Shown here: one piece after another, positions 57,129 to 64,000 of the stretch | How the letters are laid out: each line of letters opens with the position of its first letter | Position numbering within the stretch: position 1 is the stretch's first letter | Position numbers and translations under genes: made by a program | Assembly (NCBI RefSeq): GCF_007280575.1 | Contig: NZ_VKJP01000001.1 | Span: forward strand, 62,001-126,000 | Length of the DNA: 64,000 bases | Direction: 5' to 3' | Source of the DNA: Streptomyces benahoarensis | GTDB lineage: Bacteria; Actinomycetota; Actinomycetes; Streptomycetales; Streptomycetaceae | Notes under the pieces: model-generated | The model's input: only the letters and a program-made list of their open reading frames with translations | What the model was told of the DNA's origin: nothing | Databases searched by the model: none

Positions 57129-57620
57129 ATGGCGACCACGCTGCCGGTAAAGATCGAATTTTCGCTGCCGGAAGGCTGGCAACCGGCGCCCCCCGATGAG
57201 GTGGGCGCCCCCGGAGTCGCGTTCATCGCACTCCATTCGGCATCGCGCGAAGGATTCACCGCGAACATCACCATCGCCGGGAAAATGCGGGACACCATCG
57301 ACCTGGTGGCGATCGGCGACGAGTCGGTTCAACGGCTGCGCGAGGCAGCGACGGTGAGTGTCGCCCATCGCACCGAGGTGGGTACCCCCGAGGCCCCTGC
57401 GCTCACCCAGACGCTGCGTATCTCCACCTCGCTGCACGGACGGCTTCTGGACCTGGTCCAGAGCCAGGTTTATCTGGTGATGCAGGATGTTCACAACCCG
57501 GCCGAACACGCGGTGATCGAATTGGTGTTGACGGCCAAGTCGACGCAGATCGCTCAGGTCGAGGAAGACTTCAAGGACTTCGTCCGGTCACTTCGCCCGG
57601 CGGATTCCTCCGCCGAATGA
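57129..57620 (+). CDS. LpqN/LpqT-like protein
   Basis: A 163-residue soluble protein with the LpqN-type fold signature: IEFSLPEGWQPAPPDEVGAP, FIALHSASREGFTANITIAG, RTEVGTPEAPALTQTLRIS and VIELVLTAKSTQIAQVEEDF. Here there is no lipoprotein signal or Cys, so it is cytosolic. Such proteins often follow T7SS-type effector genes in Streptomyces and may act as a chaperone or immunity-like partner. It starts 40 nt after the effector gene. Confidence 0.72.
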   Translation: MATTLPVKIEFSLPEGWQPAPPDEVGAPGVAFIALHSASREGFTANITIAGKMRDTIDLVAIGDESVQRLREAATVSVAHRTEVGTPEAPALTQTLRISTSLHGRLLDLVQSQVYLVMQDVHNPAEHAVIELVLTAKSTQIAQVEEDFKDFVRSLRPADSSAE

Positions 57621-57638
57621 TTGCCGTGCGCCGCGGCG

Positions 57639-57690
57639 CTCATGGGTGAGCTCCACACCGATCGATTTCGGTGTGGAGCTCACTCATGAG
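57639..57690. terminator. Strong bidirectional terminator
   Basis: A 23-nt inverted repeat with one mismatch and a 6-nt loop, between the convergent LpqN-like and membrane protein genes. Confidence 0.85.
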
Positions 57691-57709
57691 TACGCCGGTC
57701 GGCGCGCGC

Positions 57710-58390
57710 TCACGCCATTGCGCCTTGGCGGTCCAACACGTCGCACAGGTAATCCAGTTTCGCCTCGACATGCTCCGGGCGCAACCGCCCCTGGTACGAG
57801 GTGACCGCGGCGTTCCGCTGGAAGCGGAGCGGCTCCGCCTTGGCCCGGGGGTCGGAGGTGAGGAACCTCACCAGGCCGTCGCTCAGCATGTGCCGCGCAA
57901 CGGTCTCGTCAGTGCTGATGACGCGAAACGCCTCGTCAAAGGAGGGAATGCCCAGCTCGACGACTTTGCCATGGCGGAACAGACGGGCCTCCACCGTGTC
58001 CAGGGGGCGACGCCGCTTGACGGTCGTATAGGGCACGGAGTTCGGTATGTTCACCGCGAACAGGACGGCGTACTGCGTCCTTTCGGACTGACTGGTACCA
58101 CGGTGGCGGTACTCGAAGCAGCAGAAGGAACGCCCGCGGAACTCACCGGCCACGTAGTCGTAGACAGGCTCGTTGACGGTCTTGCCGGCGAAATACGCAT
58201 CCCCGTCTCCCTGCGTGAATGGGGTGTAGCTCCACCCGCGCTGTTCCGCGAGCTGAACGAGTTCCTCCCGCTGCTGTCCGCTTCGCTCGAATTTCCTCTT
58301 CCCCCACCACCACATATAGCCGGCAATGCCGAAGATTCCGGCCCCGAACAGGTACGCGCCAGCAGTGACAAGCACTTCCCACACCTTCAT
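57710..58390 (-). CDS. Membrane-anchored protein of unknown function
   Basis: A 226-residue protein with one N-terminal transmembrane helix (ILVTAGAYLFGAGIFGIAGY-like, residues 6-27, then MWWWGKRKFERSG) and a soluble domain rich in aromatic residues (GWSYTPFTQGDGDAYFAGKT, FRGRSFCCFEYRHRGTS). No recognised domain. The ATG at 58390 is used; the frame is open to 58465. It is convergent with the type VII-like group and probably unrelated to it. Confidence 0.7.
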   Translation of the reverse strand: MKVWEVLVTAGAYLFGAGIFGIAGYMWWWGKRKFERSGQQREELVQLAEQRGWSYTPFTQGDGDAYFAGKTVNEPVYDYVAGEFRGRSFCCFEYRHRGTSQSERTQYAVLFAVNIPNSVPYTTVKRRRPLDTVEARLFRHGKVVELGIPSFDEAFRVISTDETVARHMLSDGLVRFLTSDPRAKAEPLRFQRNAAVTSYQGRLRPEHVEAKLDYLCDVLDRQGAMA

Positions 58391-58523
58391 GCGCCCGAGT
58401 ATGGCGGACTCCGGACCGTAAAGCACATCCCCGGACCAAACCCGGTCAAGCCGCGTGCATTTCACCCGGTGCGCGGTGAACCGTAACGTTGCCCGGTAAC
58501 GCTTCGCGAACGACCGCCACGCA

Positions 58524-59990
58524 TTACCGGGAGGTCATCGCGGCCCCCTGCTCACCCTCGTCCCCCGCAGAGGCGGCCTTCCGGAGGGCCCGCCACGCCT
58601 CGTGAACATGGCGGTCCTCCGTGAAGGTGCCGCCGGTGGCGAAGCGGAGGAAGTAGGTGCCGTTCTTCTCGGAGTGGGTGAGGAAGGTGGTGCCCTCGGT
58701 GTTGACGGTGTCCAGCAGGCCGCGGTTGGCGACGTCGGAGGCGTTCAGACGGAACGTCACCAGGCCCAGGACGGGCGGGGCGAGCAGCGTGAAGCGGGGG
58801 TCGGTGCGGAGCAGGCCGGCGAAGAGCCGGGCGTGACGGACGCCGGTACGGATGTGGGCGCGGAGCCCTTCGGCGCCGTACCAGCGGACCACCGACCAGA
58901 GTTTCAGGGCGCGGAAGCGGCGCCCCAGGGGGACCTGCCAGTGCCGGTAGTCGGTGACCCGGCCCGAGGCGGAGGCCGGGTTGCGCAGGTACTCGGGGAG
59001 CACGCTCAGGGCACCGACGAGGGCTTCGGGGGCGGTCACCCACAGCAGGTCGCAGTCGAAGTTGGTGAGCAGCCACTTGTGCGGGTTGGTGCAGTAGGAG
59101 TCCGCGTGGTGCACGCCGTCGCCGACCCAGCGCAGTTCGTCACAGATCGCGGCCACCCCGGCGTAGGCGGCGTCGACGTGCAGCCACACCCCGTGCCGAC
59201 GGCATACGGGCCCGATGGCGTCCAGGGCGTCGAAGGAGAGGCGGGAGGTGGTGCCGCGGGTGGCGACCACCATCAGCGGGGTCGCACCGGCGGCCCGGTC
59301 GGCGCGGATGCAGGTCTCCAGGTCGGCGGCGTCCATGGCGCCGTCGGCGTCGGTGGCCACGTCGTGGAGGGCGCGCAGGCCGAGTCCGGTGATGACGGCT
59401 GCCTTGGCGGCGGCGGAGTGCGTCTCGCGGGTGAGGTAGACGCGGTAGCGGTGCCCGTCCGTGCCGTGGTCGCGGGTGCGGCCGCCGCTGGCGCGGTGCA
59501 AGGCGGTGAGCAGCGCGACCAGGAGGGCGCTGGAGGCGGTGTCCTGGATGACGCCCGTGCCGCGGAAGTGGGCGGGCAGGCCGAGCAGTTGGACGAACCA
59601 GTCGAGCATCTGCTGTTCGACCTCGGTGCAGGCGGGGCTGGTGCTCCAGTTCATGCCCTGGACGCCGAGGCCCGCGGAGAGGAGTTCGGCGAGGACGGCG
59701 GGGCCGGAGGCGTTCGCGGGGAAGTAGCCGAAGAAGCGGGGGTGTTGCCAGTGCAGCAGGCCCGGCAGCACGATCCGTTCGAGGTCGGCGAGGAGCGCCG
59801 GGAAGTCCTCGCCGTGTTCGGGCGGGGCCGACGGGAGCTGGGCGCGGATGCTGCCGGGTTCGACGGGCGGTGCGACGGGGTGGTCGGCCAGGTGTTGCCA
59901 GTAGTCGGCGATCCAGTCGATCGCCTGGTGCCCCAGGGTGCGGAAGGTGTCGGGGTCCATGTGCGGGGAGGGCGCGTCGGCGGGGTTCAC
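58524..59990 (-). CDS. Aromatic L-amino acid decarboxylase
   Basis: A 488-residue PLP decarboxylase of the DDC/TDC group, expected to turn tryptophan, 5-hydroxytryptophan or a relative into the arylamine. Motifs: HQAIDWIADYWQHLADHPV, HPRFFGYFPANASGPAVLAE, GVIQDTASSALLVALLTA, VWLHVDAAYAGVAAICDELR, PLP lysine K305 in NPHKWLLTNFDCDLLW. GTG start with GAAGGAG 9 nt upstream overlaps the preceding gene as GTGA. In the context of a carbamoyltransferase, acetyltransferase and TDO-like gene, it fits the decarboxylase step of physostigmine-type biosynthesis. Confidence 0.93.
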   Translation of the reverse strand: MNPADAPSPHMDPDTFRTLGHQAIDWIADYWQHLADHPVAPPVEPGSIRAQLPSAPPEHGEDFPALLADLERIVLPGLLHWQHPRFFGYFPANASGPAVLAELLSAGLGVQGMNWSTSPACTEVEQQMLDWFVQLLGLPAHFRGTGVIQDTASSALLVALLTALHRASGGRTRDHGTDGHRYRVYLTRETHSAAAKAAVITGLGLRALHDVATDADGAMDAADLETCIRADRAAGATPLMVVATRGTTSRLSFDALDAIGPVCRRHGVWLHVDAAYAGVAAICDELRWVGDGVHHADSYCTNPHKWLLTNFDCDLLWVTAPEALVGALSVLPEYLRNPASASGRVTDYRHWQVPLGRRFRALKLWSVVRWYGAEGLRAHIRTGVRHARLFAGLLRTDPRFTLLAPPVLGLVTFRLNASDVANRGLLDTVNTEGTTFLTHSEKNGTYFLRFATGGTFTEDRHVHEAWRALRKAASAGDEGEQGAAMTSR

Positions 59991-61192
59991 AGCAACGGCT
60001 CCTTCAGGTGACGGGCGAGGTAGCGCACACCGTCGGTCCCGCCGGTGCCCGGCACATCGCCGATGATCTTCTTCGCCACGCCGAGATGGGTGCGTTTCCA
60101 CCGCCGCCACTGTTCGTTGACCGCGTCGGTCGCCAGGCGGAGGCGGGCGGCCGCGGCCCGGTCGTGGGTCTCCAGGCGGGCGGTGACGCGGGCGAGCGCG
60201 GCGCAGAGCGGCGGGGCGAGGGTCGGCGCCGCGTCCAGTCCGATCGCGGCCAGCGGTTCCGGGCGCAGGGCAGCCGTGCCACGGCAGCGGCGCTCCAGGC
60301 GGGCGAAGCCGGTGGACTGCAGGGCGCCGGTGCCGACGGTGGCCGCGCGGATCGCCGCGAACTGTGCGGGGTCGATGGTGGTGACCAGGTGGAAGACGTG
60401 GTGGGCGTGGGCGATCCCGGCGGCGGTGGCCCGCAGCTGCGCGGCGAGCGCGGCGGGCTCCGGGGTGGCGGCCAGGGCCTGCCGGTGGGCCTCGCCGATG
60501 TGGCAGGCGGCCTGTTCGGCGAGGAGTTCCATGATCTGCACGGTGCGGAGGAACAGCGGCTCGTCCGGCTCCGCCGTGGCCACCGGGAGCGACGACTCCA
60601 CCAGCAGCGCCAGCGGGACGGGCAGGCCCCGGCCGCCCGCGGACAGCAGGGTGCCGCAGCGCCGCAGGGCCTGCGCGGTCTCCAGGTGCGGGGGTGTCGC
60701 GCCGGGGTCGGTCCACCCGTCGTACGCGTCGAGTTGGCGGGCGAGGCGGGTGGCCGCCGTCGTACGGAAGCGGCGTTCGGCGGGGCGTTCCTCGCGGGCG
60801 GCGCGCCGTAGTTCGTGCCGGACGAGGTCCGCGGCGAGGAGCGCGGAGAGCCGTGCCGTGCGCCGGGGGGCGTCGCCCAGGCGGCACCACTGTCCGAACA
60901 GTGCGGTCATCGTGTACGCGTCGTAGGAGGGCGCGTCGCGCAGGGAGCTGGTCAGGCACTCCAGCCAGAGCGCGGTGGCCCATTCCGGGCCGCCGGGTTC
61001 GCGGGGGCTCTCGCGCGTGCGGTCCCAGGCGTCGAGGAGCCGGTGTTCCAGGCCGCCGGGGAGGGCGGTGATGCCGTGGGCGGCGACGGCGCGGGTGACC
61101 GGCCGGTGCGGGAACGGGCCGGGCGGGCCTTCGCGGCTGCGCCGGAGCCAGCTGGCGACCGCGCGTTCAGCGAGGCGGGCCGAGGTCGTCAT
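59987..61192 (-). CDS. TDO-superfamily heme protein (candidate tryptophan hydroxylase)
   Basis: A 401-residue member of the tryptophan 2,3-dioxygenase superfamily. The diagnostic C-terminal block reads NEQWRRWKRTHLGVAKKIIG then PGTGGTDGVRYLARHL, with H369 as the likely proximal heme ligand and the GTGG loop that binds the substrate. The N-terminal two thirds are divergent and lack clear canonical TDO motifs. A plain kynurenine-forming TDO would be odd next to an aromatic decarboxylase and carbamoyltransferase; as I recall, related heme enzymes hydroxylate tryptophan in bacteria, including in physostigmine pathways, so C5 hydroxylation is my preferred reading. ATGA overlap with the GNAT upstream. 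Confidence 0.85.
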   Translation of the reverse strand: MTTSARLAERAVASWLRRSREGPPGPFPHRPVTRAVAAHGITALPGGLEHRLLDAWDRTRESPREPGGPEWATALWLECLTSSLRDAPSYDAYTMTALFGQWCRLGDAPRRTARLSALLAADLVRHELRRAAREERPAERRFRTTAATRLARQLDAYDGWTDPGATPPHLETAQALRRCGTLLSAGGRGLPVPLALLVESSLPVATAEPDEPLFLRTVQIMELLAEQAACHIGEAHRQALAATPEPAALAAQLRATAAGIAHAHHVFHLVTTIDPAQFAAIRAATVGTGALQSTGFARLERRCRGTAALRPEPLAAIGLDAAPTLAPPLCAALARVTARLETHDRAAAARLRLATDAVNEQWRRWKRTHLGVAKKIIGDVPGTGGTDGVRYLARHLKEPLL

Positions 61193-61722
61193 GGGGGGTC
61201 TCTCCAGACGGGGATCAGGGGCGTTCCGTCGGGGAGCCGCAGCGTGCCCGTCGGGCGGAAGCCGTGGCGCAGCATCAGCCGGGCGCCGCGCCAGGTGCTG
61301 GCCTCGGCGTAGGTGCCCGTGCGGTCGCGGTCGGCGCGGGCGGTGAGGCGGGCGAGCATCCGGCCGCCCAGGCCCCGGCCCCGGTGGGCGTCGCGGACGC
61401 CGTAGAACAGCAGGTAGTGGTGCGGGGCGTGGGGGTGGCAGGCGTCCAGCGTGCGGCGCATCGCGGCCTCCCGCCCGTCGGCCGGGTCGTCGGGCGGTTG
61501 GACGCCCGGGGGCAGGGCGAGCAGCGCGGCGGCGCCGGGCACCAGCTCGACGGTGCCGCCGACGGTATGGACGTGGTCCGCGACGTCCGAGAAGAAGCGG
61601 GCGCGGGCCGCCGCCCCGCCGGGGAACACCCACCGGCTCGGCGGGTCGTCGGCGAACGCCTCGGTGAGGGTGGCGGCGACGTCGGGGAGGTCGCGGGCCG
61701 TCGCGGCGCGGAAGGCGGTCAT
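61189..61722 (-). CDS. GNAT N-acetyltransferase
   Basis: A 177-residue GNAT: ATARDLPDVAATLTEAFADD, the acetyl-CoA loop HRGRGLGGRMLARLTARADR, and SWRGARLMLRHGFRPTGTL-like C-terminal segment. In an arylamine pathway it would acetylate the amine; physostigmine biosynthesis includes such a transient N-acetylation. ATGA overlaps at both ends bind it tightly to its neighbours. Confidence 0.9.
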   Translation of the reverse strand: MTAFRAATARDLPDVAATLTEAFADDPPSRWVFPGGAAARARFFSDVADHVHTVGGTVELVPGAAALLALPPGVQPPDDPADGREAAMRRTLDACHPHAPHHYLLFYGVRDAHRGRGLGGRMLARLTARADRDRTGTYAEASTWRGARLMLRHGFRPTGTLRLPDGTPLIPVWRDPP

Positions 61723-63383
61723 GTGCGGCGGTAGAGGCGGCCTTCGGACCAGATCGCCGGGACGCGCCCCCAGGCGGCGGCCGAGGCGACGTCCGGGAAG
61801 AAGCCGCGGCCCTTGTGGTTGGCACTGGTGTTGCAGAGCAGCGGGAGGCCGGAGAGTTTTTCGTAGGCGGTCAGCAGGGCGTGGAGGAAGGGGGATTCGC
61901 GGTCGCTGACGGTCTGGAGACGGGCGGTGCCGTCGAGGTGGACGACGGCGGGGACCTTGGACTCCCAGCCGGCCCGGGTGTCGTGGTCGAAGAGCATGTG
62001 CGGGTCGGGGGTGCCCGGGGAGAACAGTTCGGGGGCCCGGTGTTCCAGGCAGACCGGAGCGACGGGCCGGTAGTCCTCGCGGTCCTTGAGGCGGTTGAGG
62101 TGCTGCTTCATGCCGGGGTCGGTGGCGGGCGCGAGGATGCTGCGGTGCCCGAGGGCGCGTGGTCCCAGCTCCGCGCGGCCGGTGAGGACGACGACGGGGG
62201 CGCCGGTGTCGTGCAGGACGTGGGCCAGCGCGTCGATGTCGCAGGGCGCGGAGGTCCACCCCGCGGGGTCGCCCTCGGCGGGCCGCAGCCGGGGGCCGCG
62301 GTGGACGGACCAGTCGAGGACGGGCCGTCCGCCGGTCCGCACCCACTCGACGGTGGCGGCGCCGAGGGCGGCCCCGGAGTCGTTGGGGAACGGCGGGACC
62401 CACACCGCGTCGAACAGGCCGCAGGAGCGCAGCAGGCTGTTCCATTTGATGTTCAGCGCGCAGCCACCGGACAGGCAGAGGCGGGGCGGCAGGTCGCCGT
62501 CGCGGACGGCGGCGGCGAGGGCGGTGCGCAGGCGGCGGCCCAGGTAGCCCTGGAAGGTGGCGATGAGGTCGGCGCCCGTGGCGTCGGGCCAGGGGCTCGG
62601 GCCGTCGTCCGTGAGGGCGTGGGCGAGTTCGTCGCCCATCGTGTACGACAGCTCCCGCGCGTCGAGGTCCGCGGAGAGGAGGGAGTCGAAGCCCGGATCG
62701 TCCGTGCCGAGCGCGGCGTACGCCATGGCCTTGCCCGCCACGTCGAGGTTGCGGGGCATGAGGTGCGGGTCGGTGGTGGCGGGCTGCGCGCCGCGGAACG
62801 GCGGGAGGGCGGCGCAGAAGTCCGCGAAGACGCTGCCGTACAGGGGGAACAGCTCGCCCAGACGCGTCACGCGCAGGGGCTCGGGGTCCACCCGGTAGAG
62901 GACGGGCGGCATGCCGCCGTCCCACACCAGCACCAGCGCGTCCTGTCCGCGCCGGGCGAAGGGGCTGGTGGCGTAGGCGCCGATCAGATGCTGGGTGCTG
63001 TGGTGGTAGCTGCTGTAGGGATGGGTCGTGGTGCCGAGCGGCAGGCCGGTGAAGGGGTGTGGGGCAAGCACATCGGCGCCGGGCACGTCCTGGTACGGGG
63101 CCACCGGGAGGCGGGCGGGGCGCCCGTGGTAAGTGACGTGCAGCACCGGGTGGCGCTGGTCCTCGCCGAGGGGGGCGAACCAGCCGTCCACCACGAACCG
63201 GTCGATGTCGCCGGGGGCGATGCCTTCCCCGGCGAGGAGGTCCTCCACCTGCTCCAGGCGGTCCAGGGGCTGGAATCTCCGGCCGTTGCCGACCTTCTCG
63301 CGTTCCACGGAGAGCAGCAGCCTGCCGTCCTCGACGAGGGCGAGTCCCCCGTCGTGGCTGAGTTTCAGTCCGCAGATCAGCAT
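61719..63383 (-). CDS. Carbamoyltransferase, NodU/CmcH/TobZ family
   Basis: A 554-residue O-carbamoyltransferase using carbamoyl phosphate and ATP. N-terminal Kae1-like domain (CGLKLSHDGGLALVEDGRLL, SSYHHSTQHLIGAYATSPFA, LCLSGGCALNIKWNSLLR, PNDSGAALGAATVEW) and C-terminal YrdC-like domain (ELGPRALGHRSILAPATDPG, EDYRPVAPVCLEHRAPELF, LCNTSANHKGRG). It would carbamoylate a hydroxyl, here plausibly the phenolic oxygen of a hydroxyindole. It starts 4 nt after the methyltransferase and overlaps the GNAT gene. Confidence 0.94.
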   Translation of the reverse strand: MLICGLKLSHDGGLALVEDGRLLLSVEREKVGNGRRFQPLDRLEQVEDLLAGEGIAPGDIDRFVVDGWFAPLGEDQRHPVLHVTYHGRPARLPVAPYQDVPGADVLAPHPFTGLPLGTTTHPYSSYHHSTQHLIGAYATSPFARRGQDALVLVWDGGMPPVLYRVDPEPLRVTRLGELFPLYGSVFADFCAALPPFRGAQPATTDPHLMPRNLDVAGKAMAYAALGTDDPGFDSLLSADLDARELSYTMGDELAHALTDDGPSPWPDATGADLIATFQGYLGRRLRTALAAAVRDGDLPPRLCLSGGCALNIKWNSLLRSCGLFDAVWVPPFPNDSGAALGAATVEWVRTGGRPVLDWSVHRGPRLRPAEGDPAGWTSAPCDIDALAHVLHDTGAPVVVLTGRAELGPRALGHRSILAPATDPGMKQHLNRLKDREDYRPVAPVCLEHRAPELFSPGTPDPHMLFDHDTRAGWESKVPAVVHLDGTARLQTVSDRESPFLHALLTAYEKLSGLPLLCNTSANHKGRGFFPDVASAAAWGRVPAIWSEGRLYRRT

Positions 63384-63387
63384 GGCC

Positions 63388-64000
63388 CTACCCTTCGCCC
63401 CGGGTCAGGACCCAGGTCTCGTAGCGGGTGGTGTCGGTGGCGGGGCGTGCGGTGTAGTTCTCGAAGACCTCCGCCCGGGCGAAGCCCGCGGCATGCGCGC
63501 GGTCGCGGACCGTGGCGTGGTCGAAGGCGTACAGCCGGTGCACCTCGCGGGCGGCGGTGTAGGTGCCGGCCGGGGCGTCGTCGCGGGTGAACTGGGTGTA
63601 GCGCAGATCGCAGTAGGCGGTGTCCGGCTCGCTGGTGAAGTTCCAGAGGAACGTCACATCGCCCTGGTCGGCAGCCCAGATACGGTTGCCCCAGTGGCCC
63701 TTGAGGAGTGCGGCGGTCTCCAGGTCGAAGACGAACGTCGCGCCGGTCGGCAGCGCCTCGGCCACGGCCCGCAGCGTCTCGCCCAACGGCTCCGCGCCCG
63801 GCTGATAGTTGAGGGCGGCGGCGGTGCACACCACGGCGTCCGCGCCGGTGGGCAGCGGTGCGGGCAGTTCGATCCGGTGGAGGGCGGCCGACCCGCCGAC
63901 CCGCTTCTTCGCCAGGGCCAGCATGGTCTCGGAGCGGTCGAGGGCGGTGACCTGGTAGCCGCGGCGGACCAGTTGTTCGGTCATCAGGCCGGTGCCGCAG
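63388..64000 (-). CDS. SAM-dependent methyltransferase, 5' end outside window
   Basis: At least 204 residues of a class I methyltransferase; the frame runs off the right edge just after the conserved CGTGL loop of motif I (LDLGCGTG-type). Visible: GYQVTALDRSETMLALAKKR (motif II acidic), DAVVCTAAALNYQPG (motif IV), TFVFDLETAALLKGHWG and the FARAEVFENYTA end. In an arylamine/carbamate locus it may methylate indole C3, an amine or the carbamate nitrogen. More genes of the cluster probably lie beyond 64000. Confidence 0.85.
   Translation of the reverse strand, partial: CGTGLMTEQLVRRGYQVTALDRSETMLALAKKRVGGSAALHRIELPAPLPTGADAVVCTAAALNYQPGAEPLGETLRAVAEALPTGATFVFDLETAALLKGHWGNRIWAADQGDVTFLWNFTSEPDTAYCDLRYTQFTRDDAPAGTYTAAREVHRLYAFDHATVRDRAHAAGFARAEVFENYTARPATDTTRYETWVLTRGEG

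Noticed and set aside
60000-60983. Long N-terminal extension of the decarboxylase frame
   Set aside because: It overlaps the TDO-like gene in another frame and has no protein-like motifs; the GTG at 59990 has a good ribosome site and coupling overlap.
1-64000. CRISPR arrays, tRNA or rRNA genes, phage integration sites
   Set aside because: I saw no spaced direct repeats, no tRNA T-loop (GGTTCGA) context with a foldable cloverleaf, and no integrase gene. A tRNAscan or CRISPR search would be decisive.

Overview
The window is very GC-rich, its genes show the third-codon-position bias and GGAGG-type ribosome sites of an actinomycete, and it carries a Streptomyces-type gas vesicle cluster, a SARP regulator, an MmyB-like regulator and rare TTA codons confined to specialised-metabolism genes. 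I read it as a Streptomyces chromosome segment, probably an arm, because it combines several biosynthetic loci with many truncated or fused genes.

Layout. (1) 1-16.7 kb: a nonribosomal peptide locus. A PLP-fold-like protein of unknown role (cut by the window edge) and a stand-alone A-PCP initiation module run leftward. MbtH, a C-A-PCP-C-A-PCP-TE synthetase, an AsnO-like Fe(II)/2-oxoglutarate hydroxylase, an acyl-CoA-dehydrogenase-fold flavoenzyme and an LLM-type flavin oxidoreductase run rightward. A SARP regulator with a TTA codon follows, next to an IS701-like transposase gene. Three A domains and one thioesterase predict a tripeptide whose last residue is Asn-like and probably beta-hydroxylated. 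(2) 16.7-19.05 kb: an MFS exporter divergent from a winged-helix regulator. (3) 19.1-23.8 kb: dihydrolipoyl dehydrogenase, a hypothetical protein, a secreted Cys-containing protein and a cupin. (4) 24.4-29.7 kb: a gas vesicle operon (O, A, F, G, J, L, S, K and two accessory genes, the last with an apparent one-base frameshift). (5) 29.9-32 kb: a DUF2231-Rieske membrane protein, a proline-rich small protein and a small basic protein.

(6) 32.3-36.8 kb: a decaying catabolic island with etfB joined to the 3' end of etfA by an internal deletion, an acyl-CoA dehydrogenase, a CaiB-type CoA transferase and a truncated NCS1 permease. (7) 36.7-40.2 kb: MmyB-like regulator divergent from an SDR, then an FMN glutamate-synthase-like protein. 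(8) 40.8-45.4 kb: an AraC regulator and two styrene/indole monooxygenases, the second fused to a flavin reductase (StyA1/StyA2B arrangement). (9) 45.9-53.9 kb: a compact eight-gene operon (P450, acyl-CoA dehydrogenase-like, FemAB/BioF2-like acyltransferase, SRPBCC, class III aminotransferase, ACP, ketosynthase, thioester-reductase-like SDR). It looks like a specialised lipid or amine pathway that I cannot match to a known product. (10) 54-58.4 kb: an alpha/beta hydrolase, a ricin-lectin remnant and a WXG100/type VII-like group. (11) 58.5-64 kb, leftward: methyltransferase (cut by the window edge), carbamoyltransferase, GNAT, TDO-superfamily heme protein and aromatic amino acid decarboxylase. 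Nearly all overlap by 4 nt, a gene set resembling physostigmine-type pyrroloindole biosynthesis.

TTA codons in the SARP (codon 6), the NRPS-locus flavoenzyme (codon 43) and the P450 (codon 209) suggest bldA-dependent, developmentally timed expression of both the peptide locus and the eight-gene operon.
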